A stretch of DNA of 53,827 nt from Gemmatimonadota bacterium (GTDB lineage: Bacteria > JAAXHH01), in assembly GCA_026705925.1 (NCBI GenBank), contig JAPOZT010000005.1:1-53827 (forward strand), given 5' to 3'. Of this stretch, positions 1-7,524 are shown piece by piece (position 1 is the stretch's first letter; every line of letters starts with the position of its first letter). Made by a program: the position numbers and the translations under genes. Under the pieces are notes generated by a model. It did no database searches. It was given only the letters and a program-made list of their open reading frames with translations, and was not told where the DNA came from.

Positions 1-664
1 CTTCGAACCGCTGGCCAATCCCACGCTGGACATCATCGACACGCCCACGGTCATCCACAAGGCCCACGTGGCCGGCGCGAAGGTCGTGATCGACAACACG
101 TTCCTTTCTCCCCATCTGTTCCGGCCCATGGACCATGGAGCCGACGTCGTGCTGCACAGCGCCACGAAATACCTTTGCGGCCACGGCGACGCCCTGGCCG
201 GCATCATCACGACCCGGGACCCCGATCTCGGTGATGAGGTCGTGCGCACACGGAACACCTACGGCGGCATACTCAGCCCGTTGAACGCCTTCCTCCTGCT
301 CAGGGGGATCAAGACGCTGTCCATCCGCATCGACCGGCACGTTGAGAATGCCGGAGCCGTCGCGGACTTCCTGGAGTCGCACCCCAGGGTAAGGAGGACG
401 TACTATCCGGGCCTTCCCTCCACGCCCGGCCACGAAATCGCACGGGCGCAGTGGGCGGGATACGGGGGCATGGTGAGTTTCGAGATTGACGAGGGGACCG
501 TCGATCGATTCTTAGGCCGCGTTCGCCTGTGCCGGCCCTGGGTGAGCCTGGGTGACGTGGGCTCGCTCGTCACCGGAGACCGCGAGGGCCAGCGCGTCCG
601 GATGTCCGTGGGACTCGAAGACACCGAGGACATCATCCGGGACCTCGAGCAGGCGCTGGAGTGA
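1..664 (+). CDS. Trans-sulfuration PLP enzyme (cystathionine gamma-synthase/lyase family), 5'-truncated
   Basis: The reading frame is open from base 2 and the start lies outside the window, so only about 220 C-terminal residues are present. The Cys/Met-metabolism PLP family is recognised from the Schiff-base lysine motif SATKYLCGHGD (lysine near visible residue 56), the preceding VIDNTF segment and the C-terminal S(V/L)G(L/D)-type segments ending in a normal stop. Family members use PLP for gamma- or beta-replacement or elimination on cysteine, homocysteine, cystathionine or O-acyl-homoserine. The visible part does not separate synthase from lyase or methionine gamma-lyase. The next gene begins 125 bases downstream on the same strand with its own ribosome-binding site. 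Confidence 0.88.
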   Translation, partial: FEPLANPTLDIIDTPTVIHKAHVAGAKVVIDNTFLSPHLFRPMDHGADVVLHSATKYLCGHGDALAGIITTRDPDLGDEVVRTRNTYGGILSPLNAFLLLRGIKTLSIRIDRHVENAGAVADFLESHPRVRRTYYPGLPSTPGHEIARAQWAGYGGMVSFEIDEGTVDRFLGRVRLCRPWVSLGDVGSLVTGDREGQRVRMSVGLEDTEDIIRDLEQALE

Positions 665-789
665 CACATCCCGGAAACTGCGGGTCGATCGGCCGCTGAG
701 TCAAATCAGAATCCGATTTACCCGGCCCGTTGCGACCCGATACACCGACATTCGCTGACACCGCAGCCGCAGCCAATAGGAGCCGTTTC

Positions 790-1560
790 ATGTCCAAAGA
801 GCGTGTTTTTATCGGAGACCTGACACGCAAGGAGTTCAGGGAAGGAATCGAAGACGGCGTAATCCAGGCGGCCATCGTACCCACGGCCGCGACGGAGCAG
901 CACCTGGAACACCTTGAGATGATCCACGACACGGCCAGTGTCGCCTACATGGCGGAAAACGCGGCGCTGAAGCTTTATCCCCACGTCGTGGTCGCGTCGC
1001 CCATCGCCATAGGGGTATCGGAGCACTGGATGGAGCACAAGGGCACGCTGACCGTCCGCGCGGAGATCTTCACCGAATACGTTTACGACGTGTGCGACGC
1101 CCTCAAGCGGGGCGGCGTGACCAATATCCTCATCCTGAACGGACACGGCGGCAACGTCGTCCCGATGATGAACCGGATCGACGCGTTCCGGGAACGGCTC
1201 GGTGTCAACGTGCGTTTCAATTCATACTGGGATACCTACCCGGCGGACGTTGTCTATCAGTACATGGACGATAATCGTCTGCCCGGCCATGCCGATGAAT
1301 ACGAAACCTCCATGGCCATGGCCCTGTTTCCACACCGGGTGCACGAAGCCGACATGGAAATGGAGAGTTCCGCAAAGTTGGGGACGAAGGAGAAGGGCGA
1401 GGCTCTCGCGCCCGTGGCGGTGGACGGCGTGGCCGAACTGCTCCGGAAGATGATCGCGGGAGAGGAGATCGACCTGGAGCCCCGCACGTTCCGGCCGGAC
1501 GGCGCCACGTCGATGCTGCGGGATCATGTGATCGAGGAGAGAACAGATGATCAGGGATAA
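790..1560 (+). CDS. Creatininase-family amidohydrolase
   Basis: A 256-residue cytoplasmic protein of the creatininase/MftE family, which are zinc- or manganese-dependent amidohydrolases acting on small cyclic amides or related substrates. Family motifs are in order: the TEQH segment with E36 and H38, D47, the NGHGGN loop with H119, and HADEYETS with H167 and E170. These match the usual metal ligands. The ATG at 790 was chosen because AGGAG lies seven bases upstream; an in-frame TTG at 730 has no such site. Many creatininase relatives in environmental genomes do not act on creatinine, so the substrate is open. It opens a co-directional run that continues into PhyH and enolase-superfamily genes. 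Confidence 0.85.
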   Translation: MSKERVFIGDLTRKEFREGIEDGVIQAAIVPTAATEQHLEHLEMIHDTASVAYMAENAALKLYPHVVVASPIAIGVSEHWMEHKGTLTVRAEIFTEYVYDVCDALKRGGVTNILILNGHGGNVVPMMNRIDAFRERLGVNVRFNSYWDTYPADVVYQYMDDNRLPGHADEYETSMAMALFPHRVHEADMEMESSAKLGTKEKGEALAPVAVDGVAELLRKMIAGEEIDLEPRTFRPDGATSMLRDHVIEERTDDQG

Positions 1561-2275
1561 GTCACGATCGGAGAGAATGAAGCGTATGAAATGTACGACC
1601 GACGGGTCTCGTTCAGTTTCCTTCACGCTGGTCGCGTGGGTCGCGGTGGTCGGGCTTGCTGCATCGATCAGCCTCGTTACGCTGAGCGGATGCGCAAGCG
1701 ACCAGGGCGAAGGCGAAGACCAGAGTGTCACTGGAGAATCCGGAATGGAACACGCCGAGACCGAAAACGCGGAGTCCGAATCGGACGACGGGGAAGAGTC
1801 GGGCGTTTCCCTGGCCCTGGACGAGACCTATGATGTCATCCGGAAAGGCACTCGGCTCATCCTGCGCTACGACGCCCCAAGCAATTCATTCATGGGAACC
1901 GTGCGGAACACCACGGAAGGCGCGCTGAACAGGGTCAGGGTCGAAGTGCACCTCTCGAATGGCACGGAACTCGGTCCCACGACGCCGGTCGACCTTGCGC
2001 CGGGTGAGTCGGTTGACGTCTCGTTGGCCGCGACGGAAGAACCGTTTACCGGATGGACGCCTCATGCCGAGGTAGGAGAGGGCGAGCACGGGAGCGGCGG
2101 CAAAGGTGGGGGCGAGCATAGCGTAGATGGTGACGGCCGAGGCGAGCATGGAAGTGAAGGCGAAGGTGGCGAAGGCGATGGAGAGCATGGGAGCGGCGGC
2201 GAAGGCGGTGAGGACGGAGGAAGCGGTGAGCACAGCGAAGGCGGTGAAGAGGGTGGCGAACACGACGGTGGCTGA
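1547..2275 (+). CDS. Predicted lipoprotein with Gly/Glu/His-rich tail
   Basis: A 242-residue exported protein that I do not recognise. A basic N-region and hydrophobic stretch end in the lipobox-like LSGC (near residues 45-48), so it is probably a lipoprotein. Residues of about 85-165 resemble a small beta-sandwich of the FxLYD or DUF3426 kind: the pattern 'MGTVRNTT...NRVRVEVHL...LAPGES' is typical of extracellular Ig-like folds. The last 70 residues are a low-complexity tail made almost only of G, E, H, S and D, which could bind metal ions. The ATG at 1547 overlaps the creatininase stop by 14 bases and has a GAGGAG site; an internal ATG at 1577 is an alternative start. The overlap suggests translational coupling. 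Confidence 0.7.
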   Translation: MIRDKSRSERMKRMKCTTDGSRSVSFTLVAWVAVVGLAASISLVTLSGCASDQGEGEDQSVTGESGMEHAETENAESESDDGEESGVSLALDETYDVIRKGTRLILRYDAPSNSFMGTVRNTTEGALNRVRVEVHLSNGTELGPTTPVDLAPGESVDVSLAATEEPFTGWTPHAEVGEGEHGSGGKGGGEHSVDGDGRGEHGSEGEGGEGDGEHGSGGEGGEDGGSGEHSEGGEEGGEHDGG

Positions 2276-2325
2276 GACAGAGTACACGGCGCGGAAGGAT
2301 GAGCGCAGAAGGATGATGGAAGGCT

Positions 2326-3432
2326 ATGAATAACTTACAACCTACCCCGATCAATCCGGGCGTGAAACAGGTCCCGCTCCTGACCACGGACCAGATAGCC
2401 CAATTCAAGCGAGACGGTTTCCTCGTGCTGCCCGGCGTGCTCGACTCGGAATTGTGCCACAAGGCAAGGGAGTCGCTGTGGGCCGCAGTTGAGGCACACC
2501 TTCCCGCCATGAAACGAGGCGAACCCTCCACCTGGACACCGTTCGACGATGAAGTAAGCGGCCATCTTAACGCAAGGCGGCCCAAGATCGGGGGGGACCC
2601 CTATTTCTTCACCGAAGGCCACCGCTTCTATGTTCGCAACGGCACTGAGCCATACATGCTCGACCTGGCCCCGAGGGCCCTTTGGCGGGTCGCAGAGCAA
2701 CTGCTGGGCCAGGGCACGGTGGTATGGCCCGCTGGAGCGGATGAGTCCGGCATGACGACTGGACCGTGCTTCATGTCCGACGACGCGGTTGCCGGTCTGG
2801 CCACGCATGGTGTCGAAGAGACCGGACAGGGGCATGAGAAGGGATCCTTTACCACGGCAGCAGCGCTGCGCCTGCCCAGGACGGGTCCGGTGTGGTCCAC
2901 TGGGCAAGGGACGCGCGGCCTGTACTGCACCCTGCCGGGCAGCCCGTCTCCAGGTCCGGACTACCGCGGCGCCCATACGGACGGCGCCTGCTACGGACGC
3001 GTCCGGTTTCAGGTTGCGGCTTACATTGACGACCTACCTCCCGGCTCTGGTGGCTTCACGGTATGGCCGGGCAGCCACAGCCGGATCTGGCGCGAGCAGT
3101 GGCGGGCTTTTCTCGAAGGCGCAAAGCATATGGACGAACACCTGGCGGGACGCAAGCCCGGCTACAACGATCCGGTAATTCAGCGCATCAAGCGCGATAC
3201 CCAACCCGTCGATTGCCACGGCCCCGCGGGCACGGCGGTCCTGTGGCACACCAAGATTCTGCACATCGCCGGACAGAATACGTCGAACGACGTCATCCGC
3301 CAGGCGACCATCTACGGCTTCCTAAAAACGCCGGAATCCCTGCCGGACTCGCTCATGACGGACCATACCAACCTCGACATCTGGCGGGACTGGTCTGATG
3401 AGGTGCGGGCTGTTGATGAGCGGAGGCAATGA
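2326..3432 (+). CDS. Phytanoyl-CoA dioxygenase (PhyH) family protein, copy 1
   Basis: A 368-residue member of the Fe(II)/2-oxoglutarate-dependent PhyH family, which hydroxylates small organic substrates with decarboxylation of 2-oxoglutarate. The double-stranded beta-helix motifs are intact: HTDG gives H217 and D219, a PGSHS turn follows, and H313 (LHIAG) with a downstream arginine about 10 residues later completes the 2-His-1-carboxylate and 2-oxoglutarate site. The N-terminal segment with FKRDGFLVLPGVL is typical of the family. The stop overlaps the ATG of the next PhyH gene. The substrate cannot be told from sequence; PhyH families are greatly expanded in some marine sponge-associated bacteria. 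Confidence 0.88.
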   Translation: MNNLQPTPINPGVKQVPLLTTDQIAQFKRDGFLVLPGVLDSELCHKARESLWAAVEAHLPAMKRGEPSTWTPFDDEVSGHLNARRPKIGGDPYFFTEGHRFYVRNGTEPYMLDLAPRALWRVAEQLLGQGTVVWPAGADESGMTTGPCFMSDDAVAGLATHGVEETGQGHEKGSFTTAAALRLPRTGPVWSTGQGTRGLYCTLPGSPSPGPDYRGAHTDGACYGRVRFQVAAYIDDLPPGSGGFTVWPGSHSRIWREQWRAFLEGAKHMDEHLAGRKPGYNDPVIQRIKRDTQPVDCHGPAGTAVLWHTKILHIAGQNTSNDVIRQATIYGFLKTPESLPDSLMTDHTNLDIWRDWSDEVRAVDERRQ

Positions 3433-4331
3433 CCATTGGAGGGACCATGACGGCCACAGCCGAACCGACTGACGGCACAGGTTTCATATCCACCCCCACC
3501 CCCATGACCGAAGAGCAGAAGTTCTTCTTCGACCTGAAGGGCTGGATCCTCGTGCCGTCCGTGCTGACGGAGACTGAGATCGAGGAGATGAAGGCCGAGG
3601 TGTACGCCGCGGTTGAGCCGGAAAACAAGGGCAAGAACAGCGGTTTTAAAAGGGGTTTCCAGGGCAAGCTGGCCAACCTGCTCGATCACCCGGCCGTGGT
3701 GGGCATTCTCAGCGAGATCCTGACCGAGCCGCCCTTCGTGGGGGACGACCACTACGGTTTCCGCTGTGAAAACTCCTTCCTCATGGTGCGGGAACCCGGC
3801 TGGGAATCGACCGTCAAGGGCACCGGATTGCCCCATGTCGTGCGTCCTCCCCAGCAGGCCAACGCCATGCGTTACCAGGTGCAGGGCGGCAAGATCTTCG
3901 CGGGACTCACCCGGGTGGTCTGGGAGCTGGAGGAGGTCAAGGCAGGATATGGCGGCACCTCCTTTCTGAGCGGCTCGCACAAGGCCCATTTCAACTACGG
4001 CGGACCGGACCGGTACCGCCCCAACATCAGCGAATCTCCCTGGGAGGAAAGTCTCTACGCCGCCATGGAGGATTACAGTTGTCCGCCGGGGTCGATGCTG
4101 GTCTTCACCGAAAGCCTGATCCACGCGGCGAACGACTGGACCAATCCGGACAACCGGCGCTGCGCCGTGTTCAACTGCTACAACTCGATCTGGGCGCAGT
4201 GGCACCGGCTCAACCTCGACCACGAGATCATCGACAAGATGCCTCCAAAACGGCGGTCCCTGTTCCGCGGCACGTGGCAACTGGGGGGCGATGGGAATCG
4301 CACCTACTCGCTGGATAACCGGTCGGTGTAA
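3429..4331 (+). CDS. PhyH-like protein, copy 2, with altered HxD motif
   Basis: A 300-residue protein with the PhyH fold: an N-terminal FFFDLKGWILVPSVL segment, the FLSGSHKAHF turn and a distal histidine at residue 232 (LIHAAND) followed by RRCAVFN. The expected proximal HxD iron-binding motif appears as H136-V-V (LPHVVRPP), so the carboxylate ligand is missing. Some iron/2-oxoglutarate enzymes with a non-acidic residue here, such as halogenases, still bind iron, while others are inactive; this is inference. The first ATG overlaps the previous stop as ATGA; an ATG at 3447 with GGAGGG just upstream may be the true start. Positioned between another PhyH gene and an enolase-superfamily gene. Confidence 0.8.
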   Translation: MTIGGTMTATAEPTDGTGFISTPTPMTEEQKFFFDLKGWILVPSVLTETEIEEMKAEVYAAVEPENKGKNSGFKRGFQGKLANLLDHPAVVGILSEILTEPPFVGDDHYGFRCENSFLMVREPGWESTVKGTGLPHVVRPPQQANAMRYQVQGGKIFAGLTRVVWELEEVKAGYGGTSFLSGSHKAHFNYGGPDRYRPNISESPWEESLYAAMEDYSCPPGSMLVFTESLIHAANDWTNPDNRRCAVFNCYNSIWAQWHRLNLDHEIIDKMPPKRRSLFRGTWQLGGDGNRTYSLDNRSV

Positions 4332-4344
4332 CGAGGATGTGTAG

Positions 4345-5628
4345 ATGACCGAAATCCCCGGTGGCCTGGACGCCGTCCCGCCGCACCCCGCTTCCGTCCC
4401 GCGAAGTTCCGACCTGAAGATCACGGCCGTGGAAACCCTCATCCCCGACGACATCATGCCGGGGTTGATCCTGCTGCGGATCCACACCGACGCGGGCGCT
4501 GTCGGCCACGGCGAGTCCTACTACGTCCCCCAGGCGGTGGCCGCCGTCATCCATGACTGGCTGGCCCGCCGGCTGCTGGGCAGCGACCCCCTGTCTATCG
4601 AGCACCACTGGCGGTTCTTCTACGAACGGTTCAGCGCCTTCGGCTCGCGCGGCGCCGAAATGCGGGCCCTCAGCGCCGTCGACCTGGCCCTCTGGGACCT
4701 CCTGGGCCAGGCGAGTGGACTTCCCGTCTGGCAGCTGCTGGGTGGAAAGGCCCGCGAGGCCGTCCGGGTCTATAACAGTTGCGGTGGTCCCACCTACGGA
4801 CGGCGCCCGCCGGGCGCGCCGTCTGAACAGGGCTGGCCGGGCCACGGCGACATCGGCAAACCAGGTCCGCTGGAAGACAACTGGGCGGCCCATAACGCCG
4901 CGGGCGACCTGGCGGAGGAACTGGTGGCGGAAGGGTACACGGGCATGAAGTTCTGGACCTTCGACCGCGCCTACCGGGCACACGGCGGCAGCTATCTGCC
5001 CATGTCCACGGTCCGGGAGTGCGTCAAGCCCATGGAGGAAGTGCGCAAGCGCGTGGGCGACCGGATCGAGATCCTCCTGGACGGACACGGATTCTTCCAG
5101 CTTCCCGCCGCCCTTCGCATCGCTGAGGCCGTGCGGGACCTGAACCCGATGTGGCTCGAGGACGTGATGCGGCTTGACAACGTGGACACGCTCAGGGACT
5201 TCCGCGACAAGGCTGGCGTGCCCCTGGCGGTCAGCGAGATGTACATCAGTCGGGAGGACTACCGTCATGTGCTGGAGAAAAACGCTGCCGACTACCTCAT
5301 GGTCGATCCCACCTGGGTGGGCGGCATCAGCGAGACGCGGCGGTTGGCCGAGATGGCCCAGGGTTACAATATCCCGGCGGCCATGCATGATTGTACCGGC
5401 CCGCTTACGCTGCTTGCCGGCATCCACGTCGCCACCGCCGTGCCCAACGTCGTCATCCAGGAGTCCGTCCGGGCCCACATCAGGACCTTCTACGATCTGC
5501 TTATCGAACCCAACATCGTCGTGGATCACGGTTTTGCGCGACCACCGGAAGGACCGGGCCTGGGTACCCGCCTGCGGGCTGAACTTTTCGATCCCAGTCA
5601 CCCGGGTTATCGTATCAGCAAGGCGTAG
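4345..5628 (+). CDS. Mandelate racemase/muconate lactonizing (enolase superfamily) enzyme
   Basis: A 427-residue enolase-superfamily protein. The three magnesium ligands are visible in the barrel as D246 (LLDGHG), E272 (WLEDV) and E298 (AVSEM), with K202 (GMKFW) and H348 (AMHDCTG) in positions used as acid/base catalysts in the sugar-acid dehydratase and mandelate racemase subgroups. Such enzymes abstract a proton alpha to a carboxylate, and most relatives in this subgroup are sugar-acid dehydratases. The gene starts 13 bases after the preceding PhyH stop and lies upstream of a third PhyH gene, so the four probably form one transcription unit. The exact substrate is not predictable from sequence. 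Confidence 0.85.
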   Translation: MTEIPGGLDAVPPHPASVPRSSDLKITAVETLIPDDIMPGLILLRIHTDAGAVGHGESYYVPQAVAAVIHDWLARRLLGSDPLSIEHHWRFFYERFSAFGSRGAEMRALSAVDLALWDLLGQASGLPVWQLLGGKAREAVRVYNSCGGPTYGRRPPGAPSEQGWPGHGDIGKPGPLEDNWAAHNAAGDLAEELVAEGYTGMKFWTFDRAYRAHGGSYLPMSTVRECVKPMEEVRKRVGDRIEILLDGHGFFQLPAALRIAEAVRDLNPMWLEDVMRLDNVDTLRDFRDKAGVPLAVSEMYISREDYRHVLEKNAADYLMVDPTWVGGISETRRLAEMAQGYNIPAAMHDCTGPLTLLAGIHVATAVPNVVIQESVRAHIRTFYDLLIEPNIVVDHGFARPPEGPGLGTRLRAELFDPSHPGYRISKA

Positions 5629-5678
5629 GCCGGCCTCAGTCCGACTGGACCACTTCACCATCTGTAAATAGCGGGATC

Positions 5679-6452
5679 ATGTTAAAAGTCGACATACTTG
5701 AAGCGAACGAGATCGAGCGCGCCGCCTCAATTTTCCACCGGGACGGCTTCGTCTGCGTGGCGAATCCTCTGGACGAGGAACAATTCGCCCTGAACCGGTC
5801 GGGCGCCGAACGCGTGATGGCAGAGCAGGAAGCCGAGTTCGGGCGCGGGAATATGAACCGGGGCTTTGCGCGCCACTCCTTCGGCAGCCAGCTGCACAAC
5901 TGGGAATGGTGCGTCCTCATCGACCTGCCCACGATCCTGCCCATTCTAGATGCGATCTGGGGGAGCGACGACTATACCTGCACGGGCGCGGGCGGCGACT
6001 ATTCCTTGCCCGGCGCGAAGATCCAGCACCTGCACTCCGACCGGAACGCCGACCTCTTCAACGATCCCCTGGGCCGGGTAACCCATCACGATGTCCCGGC
6101 ACCGTTTATCGTCATCAACTTCACCATGGTGGACTTCACCGTGGAGAACGGCGCCATCCGGTTCATTCCCGGCACCCACCGGTCCCGCGCGCCGATCCCT
6201 TCGCTCGAAGAGGAACCGGAATGGATGCGCACGAACCATCTCTGCGCGCCGGCGAATACAGCTATCATCCGCGACGTGCGCTGCTGGCACGGGGGCACGG
6301 CGAATCAATCGGACATGAAACGGCCCATGACAAGCGTGGGCTTCCACGCGCCGTGGCACCGGGCCGTCGAAGAGAAGTCTCTGCCGCGGGAGCACTACGA
6401 CCGGCTGTCCAAGCGGGGCCAGCGGCTATGCAGGCATATCGTGGTGGGGTGA
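5679..6452 (+). CDS. Phytanoyl-CoA dioxygenase (PhyH) family protein, copy 3
   Basis: A 257-residue PhyH-type Fe(II)/2-oxoglutarate dioxygenase, shorter than copy 1. The iron ligands are H119 and D121 (LHSDRN) and H204 (CWHGGT); the arginine in KRPMTSV is placed to bind 2-oxoglutarate. The RFIPGTHRS turn between them is typical. It follows the enolase-superfamily gene by 50 bases on the same strand. With copies 1 and 2 this makes three divergent PhyH proteins in about 4 kb. They are different enough in length and motif context to be long-separated paralogues rather than a recent tandem duplication. Confidence 0.86.
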   Translation: MLKVDILEANEIERAASIFHRDGFVCVANPLDEEQFALNRSGAERVMAEQEAEFGRGNMNRGFARHSFGSQLHNWEWCVLIDLPTILPILDAIWGSDDYTCTGAGGDYSLPGAKIQHLHSDRNADLFNDPLGRVTHHDVPAPFIVINFTMVDFTVENGAIRFIPGTHRSRAPIPSLEEEPEWMRTNHLCAPANTAIIRDVRCWHGGTANQSDMKRPMTSVGFHAPWHRAVEEKSLPREHYDRLSKRGQRLCRHIVVG

Positions 6453-6552
6453 GTATGATTACCGGTCTCGTCCATATCCTTATCCTTCAGTATCCTTTTG
6501 TGAATGTAACGCCCGACCCATGAAAACCCGCGGCTGGGGTGTGTGGAAACTG

Positions 6553-6581
6553 TTGACAAAATGCATACATTGTACGATAAT
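6553..6581 (+). promoter_or_regulatory. Sigma70-type promoter of the brnT-like operon
   Basis: TTGACA at 6553-6558, a 17-base spacer and GATAAT at 6576-6581. Only six bases separate the -10 box from the ATG at 6588, so the predicted transcription start falls on the A of the start codon. No Shine-Dalgarno sequence is present, consistent with a leaderless mRNA. The short inverted repeat TACA-T-TGTA around 6566-6574 lies in the spacer and could be an antitoxin operator. Confidence 0.6.
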
Positions 6582-6587
6582 TGACGT

Positions 6588-6875
6588 ATGGACATTGGCT
6601 TCGACTGGAGCACCGAAAAGAACCGGCGGCTCATTGAACAGCGGGGAATCTCGTTCGAGCGCGTTGTCGTTGCCATAGAACAAGGCGGTCTGGTGGACGT
6701 GCTCGAACACCCAAACCGGGACAGCTACCCGGACCAGTTAATCTACGCCGTGAAAAACGATAAATACATTCACCTCGTGCCTTTCGTGAAGCAGGCCGAC
6801 GGCACTCACTTTCTGAAGACGATAATTCCCAGCCGTAAGGCAACGAGGGACTACAGAAGGAGACAGAAATTGTGA
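6588..6875 (+). CDS. brnT: BrnT-family type II toxin
   Basis: A 95-residue protein with the BrnT layout: an N-terminal FDWSTEKNRRLIEQRGISF segment, a central strand ending VFEHPN-like (here DVLEHPN), a YAV...YIHLVPFV hairpin and a basic C-terminus (SRKATRDYRRRQ). BrnT toxins are small RelE-like ribonucleases that slow translation. The GTG start of the next gene overlaps the stop by four bases, as expected for a toxin-antitoxin pair with toxin first. There is no ribosome-binding site; a strong promoter sits six bases before the ATG. The name is given at family level because the sequence is divergent. Confidence 0.75.
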   Translation: MDIGFDWSTEKNRRLIEQRGISFERVVVAIEQGGLVDVLEHPNRDSYPDQLIYAVKNDKYIHLVPFVKQADGTHFLKTIIPSRKATRDYRRRQKL

Positions 6876-7147
6876 AGGACGAATTGAGTGCAGAAGAGCG
6901 CGATGTTCTTGATCGATTCGAAAGGGACGAGTTGCGCACCGCCCCCGATGCCGAACGGGAGATCAAGGCCGCCCGGCAGGCGGCTCGCAATACGTTCAAT
7001 AAAACCAAACGGGTGAATCTCCGGGTGACCGAGCGTGACTTCAATCTTGCACACGCGCGGGCCAGGGAAGAGGGGATACCCTATCAGACGCTGCTGTCCA
7101 GCGTCATCCACAAATACCTGTCCGGACGCCTTACAGAGAAGAAGTAG
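6872..7147 (+). CDS. CopG/BrnA-like antitoxin
   Basis: A 91-residue protein that starts with GTG overlapping the toxin stop and has AGAAGGAGA a few bases upstream. The N-terminal half is charged and helical. The C-terminal half has a ribbon-helix-helix pattern: a strand (RVNLRVTERD) followed by two helices including YQTLLSSVIHKYLSG, typical of CopG-type antitoxins paired with BrnT. Such proteins bind the toxin and repress the shared promoter. The gene is followed by a 377-base AT-rich non-coding region. Confidence 0.75.
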   Translation: MKDELSAEERDVLDRFERDELRTAPDAEREIKAARQAARNTFNKTKRVNLRVTERDFNLAHARAREEGIPYQTLLSSVIHKYLSGRLTEKK

Positions 7148-7287
7148 GGTGACAAGGCTGTGTCCGCATTTACCCTCGACCAGCTTAAACACCGATTCCC
7201 GTCACCTGTGAATAACCAGGCATTTTCATGTCCGGCCTTTCTCTCGTCCGGCCGTCCTTATTCGCCAGCCAATTTCCTATTCGTTAT

Positions 7288-7321
7288 TACTAATTTAGTA
7301 TCTATTAGTAGTAAATTAGTA
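7288..7321. repeat. 10-bp perfect inverted repeat with 14-base loop
   Basis: TACTAATTTA (7288-7297) and TAAATTAGTA (7312-7321) are exact reverse complements. The loop and right arm hold direct copies of ATTAGTAG. It could be a regulator-binding site or a weak hairpin; the AT-rich stem makes a terminator less likely. Confidence 0.6.
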
Positions 7322-7442
7322 GTTAGATACACCGTCACGATTCTCTGATGTGGTCATTATCGAACCGGACCAATAATACATGACGGAAGCTACTAAAACC
7401 ACATTCTCTACGTTGCGGTGCTGCCTGCGAACATTATATTAC

Positions 7443-7471
7443 GGTATCGAAGATATTACGCCGTCGATACC
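7443..7471. repeat. 8-bp perfect inverted repeat upstream of UshA-like gene
   Basis: GGTATCGA (7443-7450) and TCGATACC (7464-7471) with 13 bases between them, about 50 bases before the ATG at 7525. Placed like an operator or a leader hairpin. Confidence 0.5.
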
Positions 7472-7524
7472 TCAGCCGACACCGTGGATGAACTCATGGG
7501 ACAGGACCCCAGGATAGTTCACCG

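Larger units (their letters stand above)
7148..7524. other. AT-rich non-coding region with two inverted repeats
   Basis: No convincing gene. This 377-base stretch is clearly richer in A and T than its surroundings and contains two perfect inverted repeats, listed separately. Small open frames on both strands lack ribosome-binding sites and family features. It probably carries the end of the toxin-antitoxin transcript and the promoter of the UshA-like gene. Confidence 0.5.

Noticed and set aside
4228..5661. A 477-residue minus-strand frame opposite the enolase-superfamily gene
   Set aside because: The plus strand has all enolase-superfamily metal ligands; the antisense frame looks random and His/Arg/Pro-rich.
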